NCBI RefSeq assembly: GCF_965230735.1
Contig: NZ_OZ246016.1
Location: 3,286,001-3,350,000 of the forward strand
Origin: Motiliproteus sp965230735
GTDB taxonomy: Bacteria > Pseudomonadota > Gammaproteobacteria > Pseudomonadales > Balneatricaceae
DNA: 64,000 nucleotides
Direction: 5' to 3'
The notes beneath the pieces are model-generated. The model saw only the letters and a program-made list of their open reading frames with translations, did not search any database and had not been told where the DNA came from. Positions within the stretch are counted from its first letter, which is position 1. Every line of letters begins with the position of its first letter. A program made the translations under genes and the position numbers. This document shows, piece by piece, positions 48,325 to 58,264 of this stretch.

Positions 48325-50953
48325 CGCTTTCACTCACAGCGTTGTCACCGGCGTCAGTCGCCTGATCCGCATCAGCCTCGAGCTGATCTGATTCAGCAGA
48401 CTCAACAGCCTCTGAACCCTCGTCTTCCGGCTCTTCAACCCGGGCGGTGCCCACCAGTTTCTCATCGGCGGCAACCCGAATCAGGGTAACGCCCTGGGTG
48501 TTACGGCTCTGCACCGAAATCTCGTCGGTACGGGTACGGACCAGGGTGCCCTGATCGGAGATCAGAATCACCTCGTCCCCTTCGAAGACCTGCTCGACCC
48601 CCACCAAATTACCGTTACGTTCGGACAGGGTCATCGCGATTACGCCCTTGCCGCCACGACCCTTGGTCGGGAAGTCTTCGATCGGCGTCATCTTGCCGTA
48701 CCCGTTAACGCTGGCGGTCAGAATCCGACCACCCTCGGCCGGGATAATCAGCGCGATAACCCGATCCTCAGCCTCGACCGTGATACCCCGCACACCACGG
48801 GCCTGACGGCTCATCGGGCGAACCAACTCTTCTTTGAAGCGCACCGCTTTACCCGCATCGGAGAACAGCATCACTTCCTGATCCCCTTCGGTGATCGCGG
48901 CACCGATCAGCGTATCGCCCTCGTCCAGACCCAATGCGATCAGGCCGGAGCTACGGGGACGGGAGAAGTTGATCAACGGCGTCTTCTTGACGGTACCGCC
49001 CGCTGTCGCCATAAACACAAAGCGATCGTCGGTGTACTCGTCAACCGGCAGAATCGTGGTAATCCGCTCACCGTCTTCCAGCGGCAGAATATTCACGATC
49101 GGACGGCCTCGGGAGGTCCGGCTGGCCGGTGGAATTTCGTAAACCTTGAGCCAGTACACCTTACCGCGGTTGGTAAAACACAGAATGGTGTCGTGGGTAT
49201 TGGCGACCAGCAGGTGCTCAATGAAATCTTCGTCTTTGATCGCCGAGGCCGACTTACCCTTACCGCCGCGTCGCTGGGCCTGGTAAGTATCGAGCGGCTG
49301 GGTCTTGGCATAACCGCCATGGGAGATGGTGACCACCATATCCTCTTCGGTGATCAGATCGGCAATGGTCAGGTCCTGACGCGAGGCCATGATCTCGGTG
49401 CGGCGCTCATCACCGTACTCTTCGACGATCTTTTCCAGCTCCTCGCGGATCACTTCCATCAGACGCACGGTGCTACCCAGGATTTCCAGCAGTTCGGCGA
49501 TCTTTTCCAGCAGCTGCTTGTATTCGGCAATCAGCTTGTCCTGCTCCATACCGGTCAGGCGATGCAGTTTCAGATCCAGAATTGCCTGAGCCTGAGCCGG
49601 CGACAGGTGATAGTGGCCATCGACGATACCGAAATGACTCGGCAGATCATCCGGACGGCAGGCATCGGAACCGGCCCGCTCCAGCATTTCGGTCACATTG
49701 CCCGGTAGCCAAGGGGTGGCAATCAGCTTTTCTTTGGCCTCAGCCGAGGTGCTTGACTGCTTGATCAGCTCGATCACCGGATCGATATTAGCCAGTGCAA
49801 CCGCCAATCCTTCAAGGATATGACCACGTTCACGGGCCTTACGCAGTTCGAACAGGGTCCGACGGGTCACCACCTCACGGCGATGGCGCACGAAGGCCTC
49901 CAACAGCTCTTTCAGGTTCAGCGTCTTGGGCTGGCCGTCGACCAGCGCCACCACGTTGATGCCGAACACGTTCTCCATCTGGGTGTGAGCGTAGAGGTTG
50001 TTGACCACCACCTCCGGCACTTCACCCCGACGCAACTCGATCACGATCCGCATGCCGTCTTTGTCGGACTCGTCACGCAGCTCGGTGATTCCTTCGACCT
50101 TCTTGTCTTTAACCAACTCGGCGATCTTCTCGATCAGTCGAGCTTTGTTGACCTGATACGGAATCTCGGTCACCACGATCGACGGCTTGCCGTTCTTGGC
50201 ATCCTCTTCGACGTGGTATTTGGCGCGCATGTAGATACGACCACGGCCGGTACGGTAGGCCTGTAGAATACCGGCACGACCGTTGATGATGCCGGCGGTC
50301 GGGAAGTCCGGCCCCGGGATGTATTCCATCAACTGATCGACATCCAGCTCCGGGTTGTCGATCAAGGCGATGGTGCCGCGAACCACTTCACCCAGGTTGT
50401 GGGGCGGAATATTGGTCGCCATACCGACGGCAATACCGGAGGAGCCGTTAACCAGCAGGTTCGGTACCCGGGTCGGCATCACCTCGGGAATCAGTTCGGT
50501 GCCGTCATAGTTGGGGACGTAATCGACGGTCTCTTTTTCCAGATCGGACAGGATCTCATGGGAGATCTTGGCCATCCGCACCTCGGTGTATCGCATCGCT
50601 GCGGCGGAGTCACCGTCGATGGAACCGAAGTTGCCCTGGCCGTCGACCAGCATGTATCGCATCGAGAACGGCTGCGCCATCCGGACGATGGTGTCGTAAA
50701 CCGCAGAATCGCCGTGCGGGTGGTACTTACCGATCACGTCACCGACAACACGGGCCGACTTCTTGTAGGGCTTGTTCCAGTCATTACCCAGCTCGTGCAT
50801 CGCGAAAAGCACCCGTCGATGTACCGGCTTAAGACCGTCACGCACATCCGGCAGCGCTCGTCCGACGATGACACTCATGGCGTAATCGAGGTAGGACTGC
50901 TTCAGTTCATCCTCGATATTGATCGGCTGGATCTCTTTGGCTAAATCACCCAT
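48317..50953 (-). CDS. gyrA: DNA gyrase subunit A
   Basis: The 878-aa protein has the winged-helix/tower region with catalytic Tyr122 in AAAMRYTEVR, and the C-terminal beta-pinwheel with the GyrA-box QAQRRGGKGKSA (ending QRRGGKG). The quinolone-resistance region is wild type at S83 and D87 (HGDSAVYDTIVR). An acidic tail (about 840-878) is of low complexity. The gene is complete, and its stop overlaps pheA. Confidence 0.97.
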   Translation of the reverse strand: MGDLAKEIQPINIEDELKQSYLDYAMSVIVGRALPDVRDGLKPVHRRVLFAMHELGNDWNKPYKKSARVVGDVIGKYHPHGDSAVYDTIVRMAQPFSMRYMLVDGQGNFGSIDGDSAAAMRYTEVRMAKISHEILSDLEKETVDYVPNYDGTELIPEVMPTRVPNLLVNGSSGIAVGMATNIPPHNLGEVVRGTIALIDNPELDVDQLMEYIPGPDFPTAGIINGRAGILQAYRTGRGRIYMRAKYHVEEDAKNGKPSIVVTEIPYQVNKARLIEKIAELVKDKKVEGITELRDESDKDGMRIVIELRRGEVPEVVVNNLYAHTQMENVFGINVVALVDGQPKTLNLKELLEAFVRHRREVVTRRTLFELRKARERGHILEGLAVALANIDPVIELIKQSSTSAEAKEKLIATPWLPGNVTEMLERAGSDACRPDDLPSHFGIVDGHYHLSPAQAQAILDLKLHRLTGMEQDKLIAEYKQLLEKIAELLEILGSTVRLMEVIREELEKIVEEYGDERRTEIMASRQDLTIADLITEEDMVVTISHGGYAKTQPLDTYQAQRRGGKGKSASAIKDEDFIEHLLVANTHDTILCFTNRGKVYWLKVYEIPPASRTSRGRPIVNILPLEDGERITTILPVDEYTDDRFVFMATAGGTVKKTPLINFSRPRSSGLIALGLDEGDTLIGAAITEGDQEVMLFSDAGKAVRFKEELVRPMSRQARGVRGITVEAEDRVIALIIPAEGGRILTASVNGYGKMTPIEDFPTKGRGGKGVIAMTLSERNGNLVGVEQVFEGDEVILISDQGTLVRTRTDEISVQSRNTQGVTLIRVAADEKLVGTARVEEPEDEGSEAVESAESDQLEADADQATDAGDNAVSESDD

Positions 50954-51198
50954 ATAACCCTGCTATTCCTCTGTTCAGCGACGCCGTAAATGACGGCGAT
51001 GGTGACAAAACGCAAGCGCCGCAAAACCGGTCGGCCCGAGCGCTGAAAAAACCGCAAAATCATATCACAAAGCCAACCCCGACGGGGCAGTAAATTAGCC
51101 CGCATTTTCAAGATCAAAGCTGTGCCGCCCAGCGGTCGGGTGGTAACATAGCCGCGACCTTCAGGTCGCAGTCAACCGAGCAGAAATACGGACCCGCC

Positions 51199-51924
51199 AT
51201 GAACACCGAGACAGCCAGCCGCAACCAAAACGTCGACCAGGATGAAATTGCCAAATTCGAAGCCTTGGCCAGCCGCTGGTGGGACAAACAGAGCGAGTTC
51301 AAGCCGCTACACGACATCAACCCGTTGCGGGTCAACTTTGTCGACGAGCGCGCACCGCTGGCGGAAAAGAAGGTGCTGGATGTCGGCTGCGGCGGCGGCA
51401 TCCTGTCAGAGTCGATGGCGGTTCGCGGTGCCGATGTCAGCGGCATCGACATGGGAGAAACCCCGCTGAAAGTGGCCAAACTCCACGGCCTGGAATCGGG
51501 CGTCAAGGTCAACTACCGCCAGATCACCGCCGAGCAGCTGGCCGCCGAAGAGCCGGAGAGCTATGACGTGGTGACCTGCATGGAGATGCTCGAGCATGTC
51601 CCCGATCCCGCCTCGGTCATTCGCGCCTGTGCTCAACTCTGCAAACCCGGTGGCCAAGTCTTCTTCTCAACCCTGAACCGCAACCTGAAATCCTATCTGT
51701 TCGCGATTGTCGGGGCCGAGTATCTGCTCAATCTGGTTCCGAAAGGCACCCACGAGCATGACAAGTTTATCCGCCCGAGCGAGCTGGCCAACTGGTGTCG
51801 CCAAGCCGGTCTGGAGATCGGCGATACCAGCGGTATGACCTACAATCCGCTGACCCAGACCTACCGGCTCGACCCCAACGATGTCGATGTGAACTACCTA
51901 CTGCAGACCCACAAACCGGTATGA
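51199..51924 (+). CDS. ubiG: Ubiquinone biosynthesis O-methyltransferase UbiG
   Basis: The 241-aa SAM-dependent methyltransferase has the SAM-binding VLDVGCGGGILSE (about 56-68) and the FSTLNRNLKSYLFAIVGAEYLL segment typical of UbiG (key part FSTLNRNLKSYL). It methylates two hydroxyl groups in ubiquinone synthesis. ATGA overlap with the next gene. It diverges from gyrA across 245 bases with no recognised feature. Confidence 0.93.
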   Translation: MNTETASRNQNVDQDEIAKFEALASRWWDKQSEFKPLHDINPLRVNFVDERAPLAEKKVLDVGCGGGILSESMAVRGADVSGIDMGETPLKVAKLHGLESGVKVNYRQITAEQLAAEEPESYDVVTCMEMLEHVPDPASVIRACAQLCKPGGQVFFSTLNRNLKSYLFAIVGAEYLLNLVPKGTHEHDKFIRPSELANWCRQAGLEIGDTSGMTYNPLTQTYRLDPNDVDVNYLLQTHKPV

Positions 51925-52586
51925 CCCCGTTTCGCCCTGATGCGGTGCTGTTCGATCTGGACGGCACCCTCCTCGATAGCGCCCCCGACTTTCATCGCAT
52001 CCTGAATCAGCTACGCCAAGAACAGAAGCTGACACCGCTGGACTACGATCAGGTACGCCAGCAGGTTTCCAACGGTGCGGCCGCCATGATCCAACAAGCA
52101 TTCGGCAGCCTGCGCAACAGCAGCGAACTGGAACAGCTTCAACAACAACTGCTGCAACGCTACCAAGACAATCCGGCGCAGGATTCAATACTGTTTGACG
52201 GTATGGAAACACAGTTACAGACACTGGAGCAGGCCAAAATCCCCTGGGGCATCGTTACCAATAAGCCGGAGCGCTTCTGCATACCGATCCTGCAGCAGCT
52301 GATTCTGGACGGACGCTGCGGCGTACTGATCTGTCCGGACCACGTCAGCAAGCGAAAGCCAGACCCAGAAGGGTTGTTCCTAGCTTGCGAGAAACTCAAC
52401 AGCCGCCCCGATCGCTGCCTGTATGTCGGCGATCATGTCCGCGATATCGAGGCCGGGCAAAATGCCGGTATGATCACCGTTGGCGCACTCTATGGTTATC
52501 TGGATAAGTCAGACCAACCGCAACACTGGAACGCCGATCTGCTGATACAGCATCCTGACGAACTAACCGATTGGCTGAAACTCTAA
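51921..52586 (+). CDS. mupP: HAD phosphatase, probable MurNAc-6-phosphate phosphatase MupP
   Basis: The start is the ATG at 51921, overlapping the ubiG stop. The 221-aa HAD enzyme has motif I DLDGTLLDSAPD, a Thr in GIVTNKPERF (motif II), KRKPDPEGL (Lys) and GDHVRDIEAGQNAGM (motif III). Position between ubiG and yciK matches mupP in pseudomonads, which serves the cell-wall recycling route with AmgK and MurU. Phosphoglycolate phosphatase (gph) is the main alternative; the context favours MupP. Confidence 0.8.
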   Translation: MTPFRPDAVLFDLDGTLLDSAPDFHRILNQLRQEQKLTPLDYDQVRQQVSNGAAAMIQQAFGSLRNSSELEQLQQQLLQRYQDNPAQDSILFDGMETQLQTLEQAKIPWGIVTNKPERFCIPILQQLILDGRCGVLICPDHVSKRKPDPEGLFLACEKLNSRPDRCLYVGDHVRDIEAGQNAGMITVGALYGYLDKSDQPQHWNADLLIQHPDELTDWLKL

Positions 52587-52651
52587 TCTGCCTCAAAACC
52601 CTCAGACTGCTAGACTTATAAGCCCTACAGGGACAAATAGATAGACAGATA

Positions 52652-53407
52652 ATGGATACCAAGATGTTTGATTACCAAGCCCCGCCCAAACTTCTGCAAG
52701 ACCGCGTTATTCTGATCAGCGGCGCCGGTGACGGAATTGGCCGTGCAGCAGCACTGAGCTACGCCGAACACGGGGCTACGGTGATTCTGGCCGGCAGAAC
52801 CACCAAAAAGCTAGAAGCGGTCTACGATGAGATCGAAAAGCAGGGTGGGGCTCAACCGGCGATCATTCCGATCAATCTGGACGGCGCCGCACCGCACGAC
52901 TATGACCAACTCGCCGATACCATTGCCCAGGAGTTCGGTCGACTGGACGGGCTGCTGAACAACGCCAGCATCCTGGGTGCCAGAACACCGATCGAAAATT
53001 ACGACCCGAGCATCTGGAATCAGGTCATGCAGATCAACGTCAACGCTCAGTTCTACCTGACCCAGGCGATGCTGCCTCTGCTGATGAAATCGGATGACGC
53101 CTCAATCGTCTTCACCAGCTCCAGTGTCGGACGAAAAGGCCGTGCCTACTGGGGCGCCTACGCAGTCTCGAAATTTGCCACCGAAGGCCTGATGCAGACC
53201 CTGGCCGACGAACTGGAAGGAATCAGCAATATCAGAGTTAACGCCATCAATCCTGGCGCTACCCGAACCAATATGCGTGCCCACGCTTACCCGGCGGAAA
53301 ACCCTAATGAACTACCGACGCCGGAACAGATTATGCCGGTCTATCTGTACCTGATGGGATCCGACAGCCAGCAGACCAACGGCCAATCACTGGACGCCCA
53401 AGGCTGA
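52652..53407 (+). CDS. yciK: Short-chain dehydrogenase YciK
   Basis: The 251-aa SDR has the NAD(P) site GAGDGIG (about 25-31), NNASILGAR and the catalytic Ser, Tyr and Lys in SSSVGRKG and YAVSK. It matches the YciK family, whose substrate is unknown. It follows mupP in the conserved order. Confidence 0.88.
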   Translation: MDTKMFDYQAPPKLLQDRVILISGAGDGIGRAAALSYAEHGATVILAGRTTKKLEAVYDEIEKQGGAQPAIIPINLDGAAPHDYDQLADTIAQEFGRLDGLLNNASILGARTPIENYDPSIWNQVMQINVNAQFYLTQAMLPLLMKSDDASIVFTSSSVGRKGRAYWGAYAVSKFATEGLMQTLADELEGISNIRVNAINPGATRTNMRAHAYPAENPNELPTPEQIMPVYLYLMGSDSQQTNGQSLDAQG

Positions 53408-53436
53408 TTTCAGTCCCTATCGCCAGGCAAAGCCGA

Positions 53437-54294
53437 TTATCGACGGGGGCCCCTACGCCCCCGTTTAGGCTCTGCGGACTGCTGAGGGCGCGCCTTACGC
53501 TGCCGGCGCTGGTCAGCCTTGAGCTGCTCAAGGGTTTTCGGGGCTAATTTCAAACGAGGCAGCTCAACCAAGTCGCACAGATCATTCAGCTCTTTTTGCC
53601 CCAGTTCGATCCACTGTCCGACAGCCACCTGCTTCGGCATAAAGATACAGCCGTAACGAACCCGCTTCAGCCGACTGACTTCAACATCCTGCGATTCCCA
53701 CAATCGACGCACTTCCCGATTGCGCCCCTCCATCAGGGCAACGTGGTACCACTGATTGCGACCACTGCCGTCGAAATGCTGAATATCGGTAAAGCGGGCC
53801 AAGCCGTCTTCCAACAGCACGCCCTCTTTGAGCCGCTTGATCATCTCCTCGGTAACTTCACCGTGGACACGAACGGCATACTCACGGTCAATACCACTGG
53901 AGGGATGCATCAAACGATTGGCCAGCTCACCATCGGTGGTAAATAACAGCAAACCGCTGGTATTGATATCCAGACGCCCCACCGAAATCCAACGACCACC
54001 TTTAAGCTTCGGCAGCTTATCAAATACGGTAGCCCGTCCTTCCGGATCCTGTCGGGTGCAAACCTCACCCACCGGCTTGTTGTATAAGATCACCCGGCAC
54101 TGGGAATCCGCTTGCGGATTCAGCTTCACTGCTCGCCCATCGACACTGACGCTGGCCTCCAGCGAGACCCGATCACCCAAGGATGCCACCTTGCCGTCCA
54201 CACTGACCCTGCCCGCTTCGATCCAGCGCTCCATCTCCCGGCGAGAACCTATGCCGGCCCGGGCCAGTACTTTCTGAAGTTTTTCATCGTTCAT
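53437..54294 (-). CDS. rluB: 23S rRNA pseudouridine synthase RluB
   Basis: The 285-aa protein has an N-terminal S4 RNA-binding domain (LQKVLARAGIGSRREMERWI) and the catalytic Asp in GRLDINTSGLLLFTTDGE (about 102-119). RluB modifies U2605. The tail is basic (RRQRKARPQQSAEPKRGRRG). A perfect palindrome at 53443-53464 lies within the last codons. Confidence 0.9.
   Translation of the reverse strand: MNDEKLQKVLARAGIGSRREMERWIEAGRVSVDGKVASLGDRVSLEASVSVDGRAVKLNPQADSQCRVILYNKPVGEVCTRQDPEGRATVFDKLPKLKGGRWISVGRLDINTSGLLLFTTDGELANRLMHPSSGIDREYAVRVHGEVTEEMIKRLKEGVLLEDGLARFTDIQHFDGSGRNQWYHVALMEGRNREVRRLWESQDVEVSRLKRVRYGCIFMPKQVAVGQWIELGQKELNDLCDLVELPRLKLAPKTLEQLKADQRRQRKARPQQSAEPKRGRRGPRR
53443..53464 (+). 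terminator. Possible terminator of yciK, inside the rluB 3' end
   Basis: ACGGGGGC/GCCCCCGT with a 6-base loop followed on the + strand by TTTA. It lies 36 bases after yciK and overlaps the convergent rluB coding end. The T-run is short. Confidence 0.4.
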
Positions 54295-54412
54295 AGGGTC
54301 GTTGCTCGCATGTGGTGTGCAGAATGAAGGGATAGCAAAGAGCGCGGCATCATACCAGCCCGCCGTAAAGCTGCCAAACTCGACAAACCAGTGCCTATCA
54401 GTTTACAACCGA

Positions 54413-54444
54413 CAAAAAAAAGGTGCGCAATGCGCACCCTTTTG
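54413..54444 (-). terminator. Terminator after the H-NS-family gene
   Basis: AAAGGTGCGC/GCGCACCTTT-type stem with a 3-base loop (AAT) followed on the minus strand by a run of T, 20 bases after the stop of the H-NS-family gene. The opposing side also has a run of A/T, so it could also act for the + strand. Confidence 0.85.
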
Positions 54445-54463
54445 AATTTAGAAACAGAAGCCG

Positions 54464-54865
54464 TTAATCGATCAGGCAATCTTCCTTACTGCCGCCATTA
54501 TCGAAAAACTGCTGGAATACCTTCGGTGTGCGGCCGCGACCCGTCCACTGATGAACATTACCTTCATCGTCGGTGATCTGGTATTTCGGTTTAACCGTAC
54601 CCTTGGGTTTTGCCGCAGCACCAGCTTCCAGCGCACCAAGTAGATCACTCAGATCCAGACCGCTCTCCGCCATCTGCTTTTTAATCGCATCGATACTGGC
54701 TTGCTTTTCAGCCAGCTGAGCAGCAACTGCGGCTTCTTCCTGCTTCCGCTCTTCAACAAGCTCCAGCAAATTTTCTGAAAGCTTTTCCAATTCTGATACA
54801 GCCAGTTCTTTACATGCCTTACGCAGTGAAGTTTTACGTGTCAGAACATTAAGAACGTCAGTCAT
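54464..54865 (-). CDS. H-NS family nucleoid-associated protein
   Basis: The 133-aa protein has an N-terminal oligomerisation region (coiled coil, about 20-75) and a C-terminal DNA-binding part ending in HQWTGRGRTPKVFQQF (about 102-117), the H-NS core. H-NS proteins silence AT-rich foreign DNA; here the gene is next to an AT-rich polysaccharide cluster. Own promoter region with a 9-bp palindrome. Confidence 0.88.
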   Translation of the reverse strand: MTDVLNVLTRKTSLRKACKELAVSELEKLSENLLELVEERKQEEAAVAAQLAEKQASIDAIKKQMAESGLDLSDLLGALEAGAAAKPKGTVKPKYQITDDEGNVHQWTGRGRTPKVFQQFFDNGGSKEDCLID

Positions 54866-54900
54866 TATTTAACCCCAGAAAGACTTAAATTTTCGAGTGC

Positions 54901-54926
54901 CCAAAATACTAATAATTGTATTTTGG
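54901..54926. promoter_or_regulatory. Perfect 9-bp inverted repeat upstream of the H-NS-family gene
   Basis: CCAAAATAC, 8 bases, then GTATTTTGG, in the AT-rich gap 36 bases before the H-NS start. It could be an operator for autoregulation or an extended promoter element; no T-run follows, so it is less likely to be a terminator. Confidence 0.4.
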
Positions 54927-54986
54927 CGCAAGTATTAACCAAATAATTCGTTACAAACTCAAGAATAGAAGTCATATTGAAAAATA

Positions 54987-56009
54987 TCAAAAGCTATTCT
55001 GAGTTTTCCCCAGCCCAAATCGAAATACCAAATACACCAGCGGAACCGAAGCAGCAAGGACACAAGGTAACCCCCACTGGGGCCAAATAACCGTCATAAG
55101 CGCCCACGGAAATAGCCAGAAGCAATTAATGACGATAACAGAGAGAGTAACTTTCTTATGACTCGCCCACTGACGGGCCATCACCTGATAGACATGCGAT
55201 CGATGAGCCTGGCGCCAACTCTGCTTTGTGGACATTCGCCATATTAGAGTGCAGGTCGCATCAACCCAAAATACAGCCATCAAAATCATCCATGTCCAGA
55301 TACTCACTCCCTTCTCTAGCGCGCTGACAATGGCAAAAATGGCAATAACAAACCCTAAATAAGCGCTTCCCACATCACCCATAAATATCTTAGCCGGAGG
55401 CCAATTCCAGAAAAGAAATGCGAAGCAACACACAGCCAGGAGCAGTAACAGACTTGCTTCTTCAATCCTTCCAACCAACATCAGCACCAATGCAGCGCCT
55501 GATGCCACGCATACAGCCTGTGCAGCTGCAATGCCGTCAATTCCATCCATGAAGTTATAAAGGTTAATCGTCCAAACAATAAGCAGCGTAAATAATCCAT
55601 ATCCCAACCACCCCAAAGAAACCTCGACGCCCGGGACTGGTAAAACGGGAAGACGCTCTATCTCGCCGACACACAGCGCAGCTACAACCAAATGAACAAT
55701 AAAACGGGGCCAAACTGGAATACCGAATCGATCATCCAAAAAACCCACCAGAGCAATCACCCCTCCACCGACAAGAAGAAGCCCAGCAAGCTCCTGAAGC
55801 CCACTACTCAGAGAGTCATAATAAAAAATCAATGCCAACGAATAGCTCAGCCAAATCGCCAAACCGCCCCCCCTGGGGGTCGGTTTGATATGGGAGCTTC
55901 GTTCATTGGGGATATCGATCAACCGTAGCCTTGCCGCATAGCGCTCTATCGGCCAGACAACCAGCAAAGTCATCACAAACAACAAGATAGATAATAGAAA
56001 AAAAGACAA
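54987..56009 (-). CDS. MraY/WecA-like glycosyltransferase family 4 membrane enzyme
   Basis: I place the start at TTG 56009, which has GGGAG about 9 bases ahead and follows the previous stop by 2 bases; a longer frame from 56075 would overlap that gene. The 340-aa membrane protein has PRGGGLAIW, NFMDGIDGIAAAQA and GDVGSAYLGF, the motifs of polyprenyl-phosphate N-acetylhexosamine-1-phosphate transferases such as WbpL/WecA. These start an O-antigen or capsule repeat unit on undecaprenyl phosphate. Confidence 0.82.
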   Translation of the reverse strand: MSFFLLSILLFVMTLLVVWPIERYAARLRLIDIPNERSSHIKPTPRGGGLAIWLSYSLALIFYYDSLSSGLQELAGLLLVGGGVIALVGFLDDRFGIPVWPRFIVHLVVAALCVGEIERLPVLPVPGVEVSLGWLGYGLFTLLIVWTINLYNFMDGIDGIAAAQAVCVASGAALVLMLVGRIEEASLLLLLAVCCFAFLFWNWPPAKIFMGDVGSAYLGFVIAIFAIVSALEKGVSIWTWMILMAVFWVDATCTLIWRMSTKQSWRQAHRSHVYQVMARQWASHKKVTLSVIVINCFWLFPWALMTVIWPQWGLPCVLAASVPLVYLVFRFGLGKTQNSF

Positions 56010-56011
56010 CG

Positions 56012-56992
56012 CTAATACTCCCTCTCTATCACCATTCGATCGAGGGTTTGCTCCATTGTCACCGACGGGGTCCAATCCAGCTCTGTCACCGTTTTCTGGA
56101 TGTCGACTTCCAGATCACTGCATAAGCGTTTCATCCACGCGGCCCGCCCAAATAAGCCAGCAAAAAACTCTAAATACGCAACAGGGATTCTCGGCAACCA
56201 AATAGAGCGGTCTAAACTCTGGGCAATACGCTGTATCAGCGTTGTCGTTGATATGGCCTCCCCATCCGAGACAAGGAAGATCTCATTAGCTGCGTTGGGG
56301 TGTGAAATACAGCATTGGATCAGATCCACCAAGTTGAAGACACTAACCAGGCTTCGCTGGTTGAAAATCGCCCCCAAGGGCAAGGGATAGCCCTTGCTTA
56401 CCCAGTTTCTCAACGCCAAGAAGTTGGCTTTGACACCAGGCCCGTACACCAGCGGAGGCCGAATGATCACGACTTCTAAATCTGTTTTCTCAGCCACTTC
56501 AAGAAGCGCAGATTCTGCCTCTGCCTTGGAGATTGCATAATCATCTTCCGGTGCAGGGATATCCGAAGCAGTATAAGGCACGCCGAAAGTTTGCTCGCCG
56601 TTAACCTTGATACTGCTTAAATAAATCAGGCGCTTTACGCCGTTCGCAGCGGCACGTTCTGCTAATAACCGAGTTGCTTGGGTATTAACCTGCCGGAAGC
56701 GGGTCAGCGGATCAGCGGACTGATCTTCTAATACATGAACACGGGCGGCGGTATGAATAACGACGTCAACCCCTTGAAAAACAAACTCGCGCCATTGAGC
56801 TACCTTACATAGGTCGTCTAGTACGACTGTCTGTAAGCTGGCATCAGTCGCAAACTGAAGCAAGTGTGGTTTCCGAACACAGGCTACAACTTGATAGCTT
56901 CTATCGAGCAATCCACTAATCAAATGCTGCCCGACAAACCCTGTTGCCCCCGTTACCAAAACCTTAAGACTGTCGGTTTTATTTAACCTCAC
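56012..56992 (-). CDS. NAD-dependent epimerase/dehydratase (WbpV-like)
   Basis: I take the GTG at 56992, which has GGAG 5 bases ahead and overlaps the previous stop (GTGA); a longer frame from 57061 would overlap that gene by more. The 326-aa enzyme has TGATGFVGQHL (about 14-24) and the YxxxK motif in DDYAISKAEAE (about 150), as in extended SDR enzymes. With the GT-4 initiator next to it, the role is likely to be the 4-reduction or epimerisation of a UDP-6-deoxyhexosamine, as for WbpV; the substrate is not proved. Confidence 0.78.
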   Translation of the reverse strand: MRLNKTDSLKVLVTGATGFVGQHLISGLLDRSYQVVACVRKPHLLQFATDASLQTVVLDDLCKVAQWREFVFQGVDVVIHTAARVHVLEDQSADPLTRFRQVNTQATRLLAERAAANGVKRLIYLSSIKVNGEQTFGVPYTASDIPAPEDDYAISKAEAESALLEVAEKTDLEVVIIRPPLVYGPGVKANFLALRNWVSKGYPLPLGAIFNQRSLVSVFNLVDLIQCCISHPNAANEIFLVSDGEAISTTTLIQRIAQSLDRSIWLPRIPVAYLEFFAGLFGRAAWMKRLCSDLEVDIQKTVTELDWTPSVTMEQTLDRMVIEREY

Positions 56993-58221
56993 CGATTCTC
57001 CAAAACCATTCGCTGATCTGGTTGATCGAGCCCCGCTGTATTTAATATTGATGTCACCCACTGCTGCATGATATTGCAGCGACTGTATTCTTCACAAAAA
57101 CGGTTTCGCTCGAACTGCTCCAGGTCAGAAACAGTAGAAATCTCTCTCAACTGCTCCGCCGCTTCGATATGGTCACACGGAGTAAAGACCCAACTTCCCG
57201 AAATTTCATCACGGATAAAATCAGCGGCAATGCCCTTCACACCAGCCAAAATGGGTTTCCTCAAGGCCGCATACTCGAAGAGCTTCGATGGCAGCACCTT
57301 TTCAAAGGCCGGTATATCGTTAAGATGCAAGAAAAGGATATCTGCCTGTCGATAGTACTCCATCAAAGCTTCTCGACTAACTGCAGATTCAAGCTGTATA
57401 TTATCGACCTTTAATGCCTCACAGCGAGCCTGTAGAGCTTGTCTACGCCCCCCATCACCAACCACCACAAATCGATATTCAGACCCACTCACCTTGGCAA
57501 GTTCGGGAAGAATTGATTCCAGCCCCTGTCCAGCACCAATATTTCCCGCATAAAGCACCACCTTAACCTCTGGAGCCACATCGCAGCCTTGCACAACCCC
57601 CGTATCACAGGTCGATAAAAACTCCTGATCAATGCCGTTAGTAAATAGGTCGGTATTTTCTATGGCGTATTTCTGTCGGAAGTACTCGACAAAGCCTGGC
57701 GATACCAAGTTAATCTGATCAGCACGTCGGACCGTATACTGCTCCAGTAGCTCTATCATAGGGATGAGAAACCGCCCCACCTTCGCTTTAAAAAGATCCG
57801 TCAAGGTGTCAACAAAGATGTCTCGGATATCCAAGTAAAATGGACAACCCACTTTTGCAGCAGTTCGAGCCCCTAAGAATCCAGTCATCAAACGAGATGT
57901 GGTCGCGATGATCAGATCGTAGTGGCGATCTCTTAAGAAACGGCGAGCCGCATGATAATAAACACCGAAAGCCCTCGCCTGATCAATCATTCCACTACGA
58001 TGACTTGGCAAAGCAATTCTATGCACAAGTAGCGCTTCAGACTCTTCCGTTACAGGAGCTTTTTTTGAATAGTCGGAATAACGATTAGGTTGTGTAGTTA
58101 ACACCTCAATTCGGCTGCCTTTCGGGATACGCTTGGCAAGTTCATCAACCAATGCCGCTGTACGGAAAGAGCCTGCCGACAGATCCGGTGGGTAATAAAA
58201 CGAAAGAACTAAAATTCTCAT
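56989..58221 (-). CDS. Glycosyltransferase family 4 (WbuB-like)
   Basis: The 410-aa GT-B fold enzyme starts MRILVLSFYYPPDLSAGSFR and has the C-terminal EXFGxxxLE-type region in KVLPSKLFEYAALRKPILAG. It resembles WbuB-type transferases of O-antigen clusters, which add fucosamine-type sugars. It is 43 bases from the heparinase-like gene. Confidence 0.83.
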   Translation of the reverse strand: MRILVLSFYYPPDLSAGSFRTAALVDELAKRIPKGSRIEVLTTQPNRYSDYSKKAPVTEESEALLVHRIALPSHRSGMIDQARAFGVYYHAARRFLRDRHYDLIIATTSRLMTGFLGARTAAKVGCPFYLDIRDIFVDTLTDLFKAKVGRFLIPMIELLEQYTVRRADQINLVSPGFVEYFRQKYAIENTDLFTNGIDQEFLSTCDTGVVQGCDVAPEVKVVLYAGNIGAGQGLESILPELAKVSGSEYRFVVVGDGGRRQALQARCEALKVDNIQLESAVSREALMEYYRQADILFLHLNDIPAFEKVLPSKLFEYAALRKPILAGVKGIAADFIRDEISGSWVFTPCDHIEAAEQLREISTVSDLEQFERNRFCEEYSRCNIMQQWVTSILNTAGLDQPDQRMVLENR

Positions 58222-58264
58222 CTCACTTGAACACCCACACTAATATCATTGGCGCCATCCCAGA

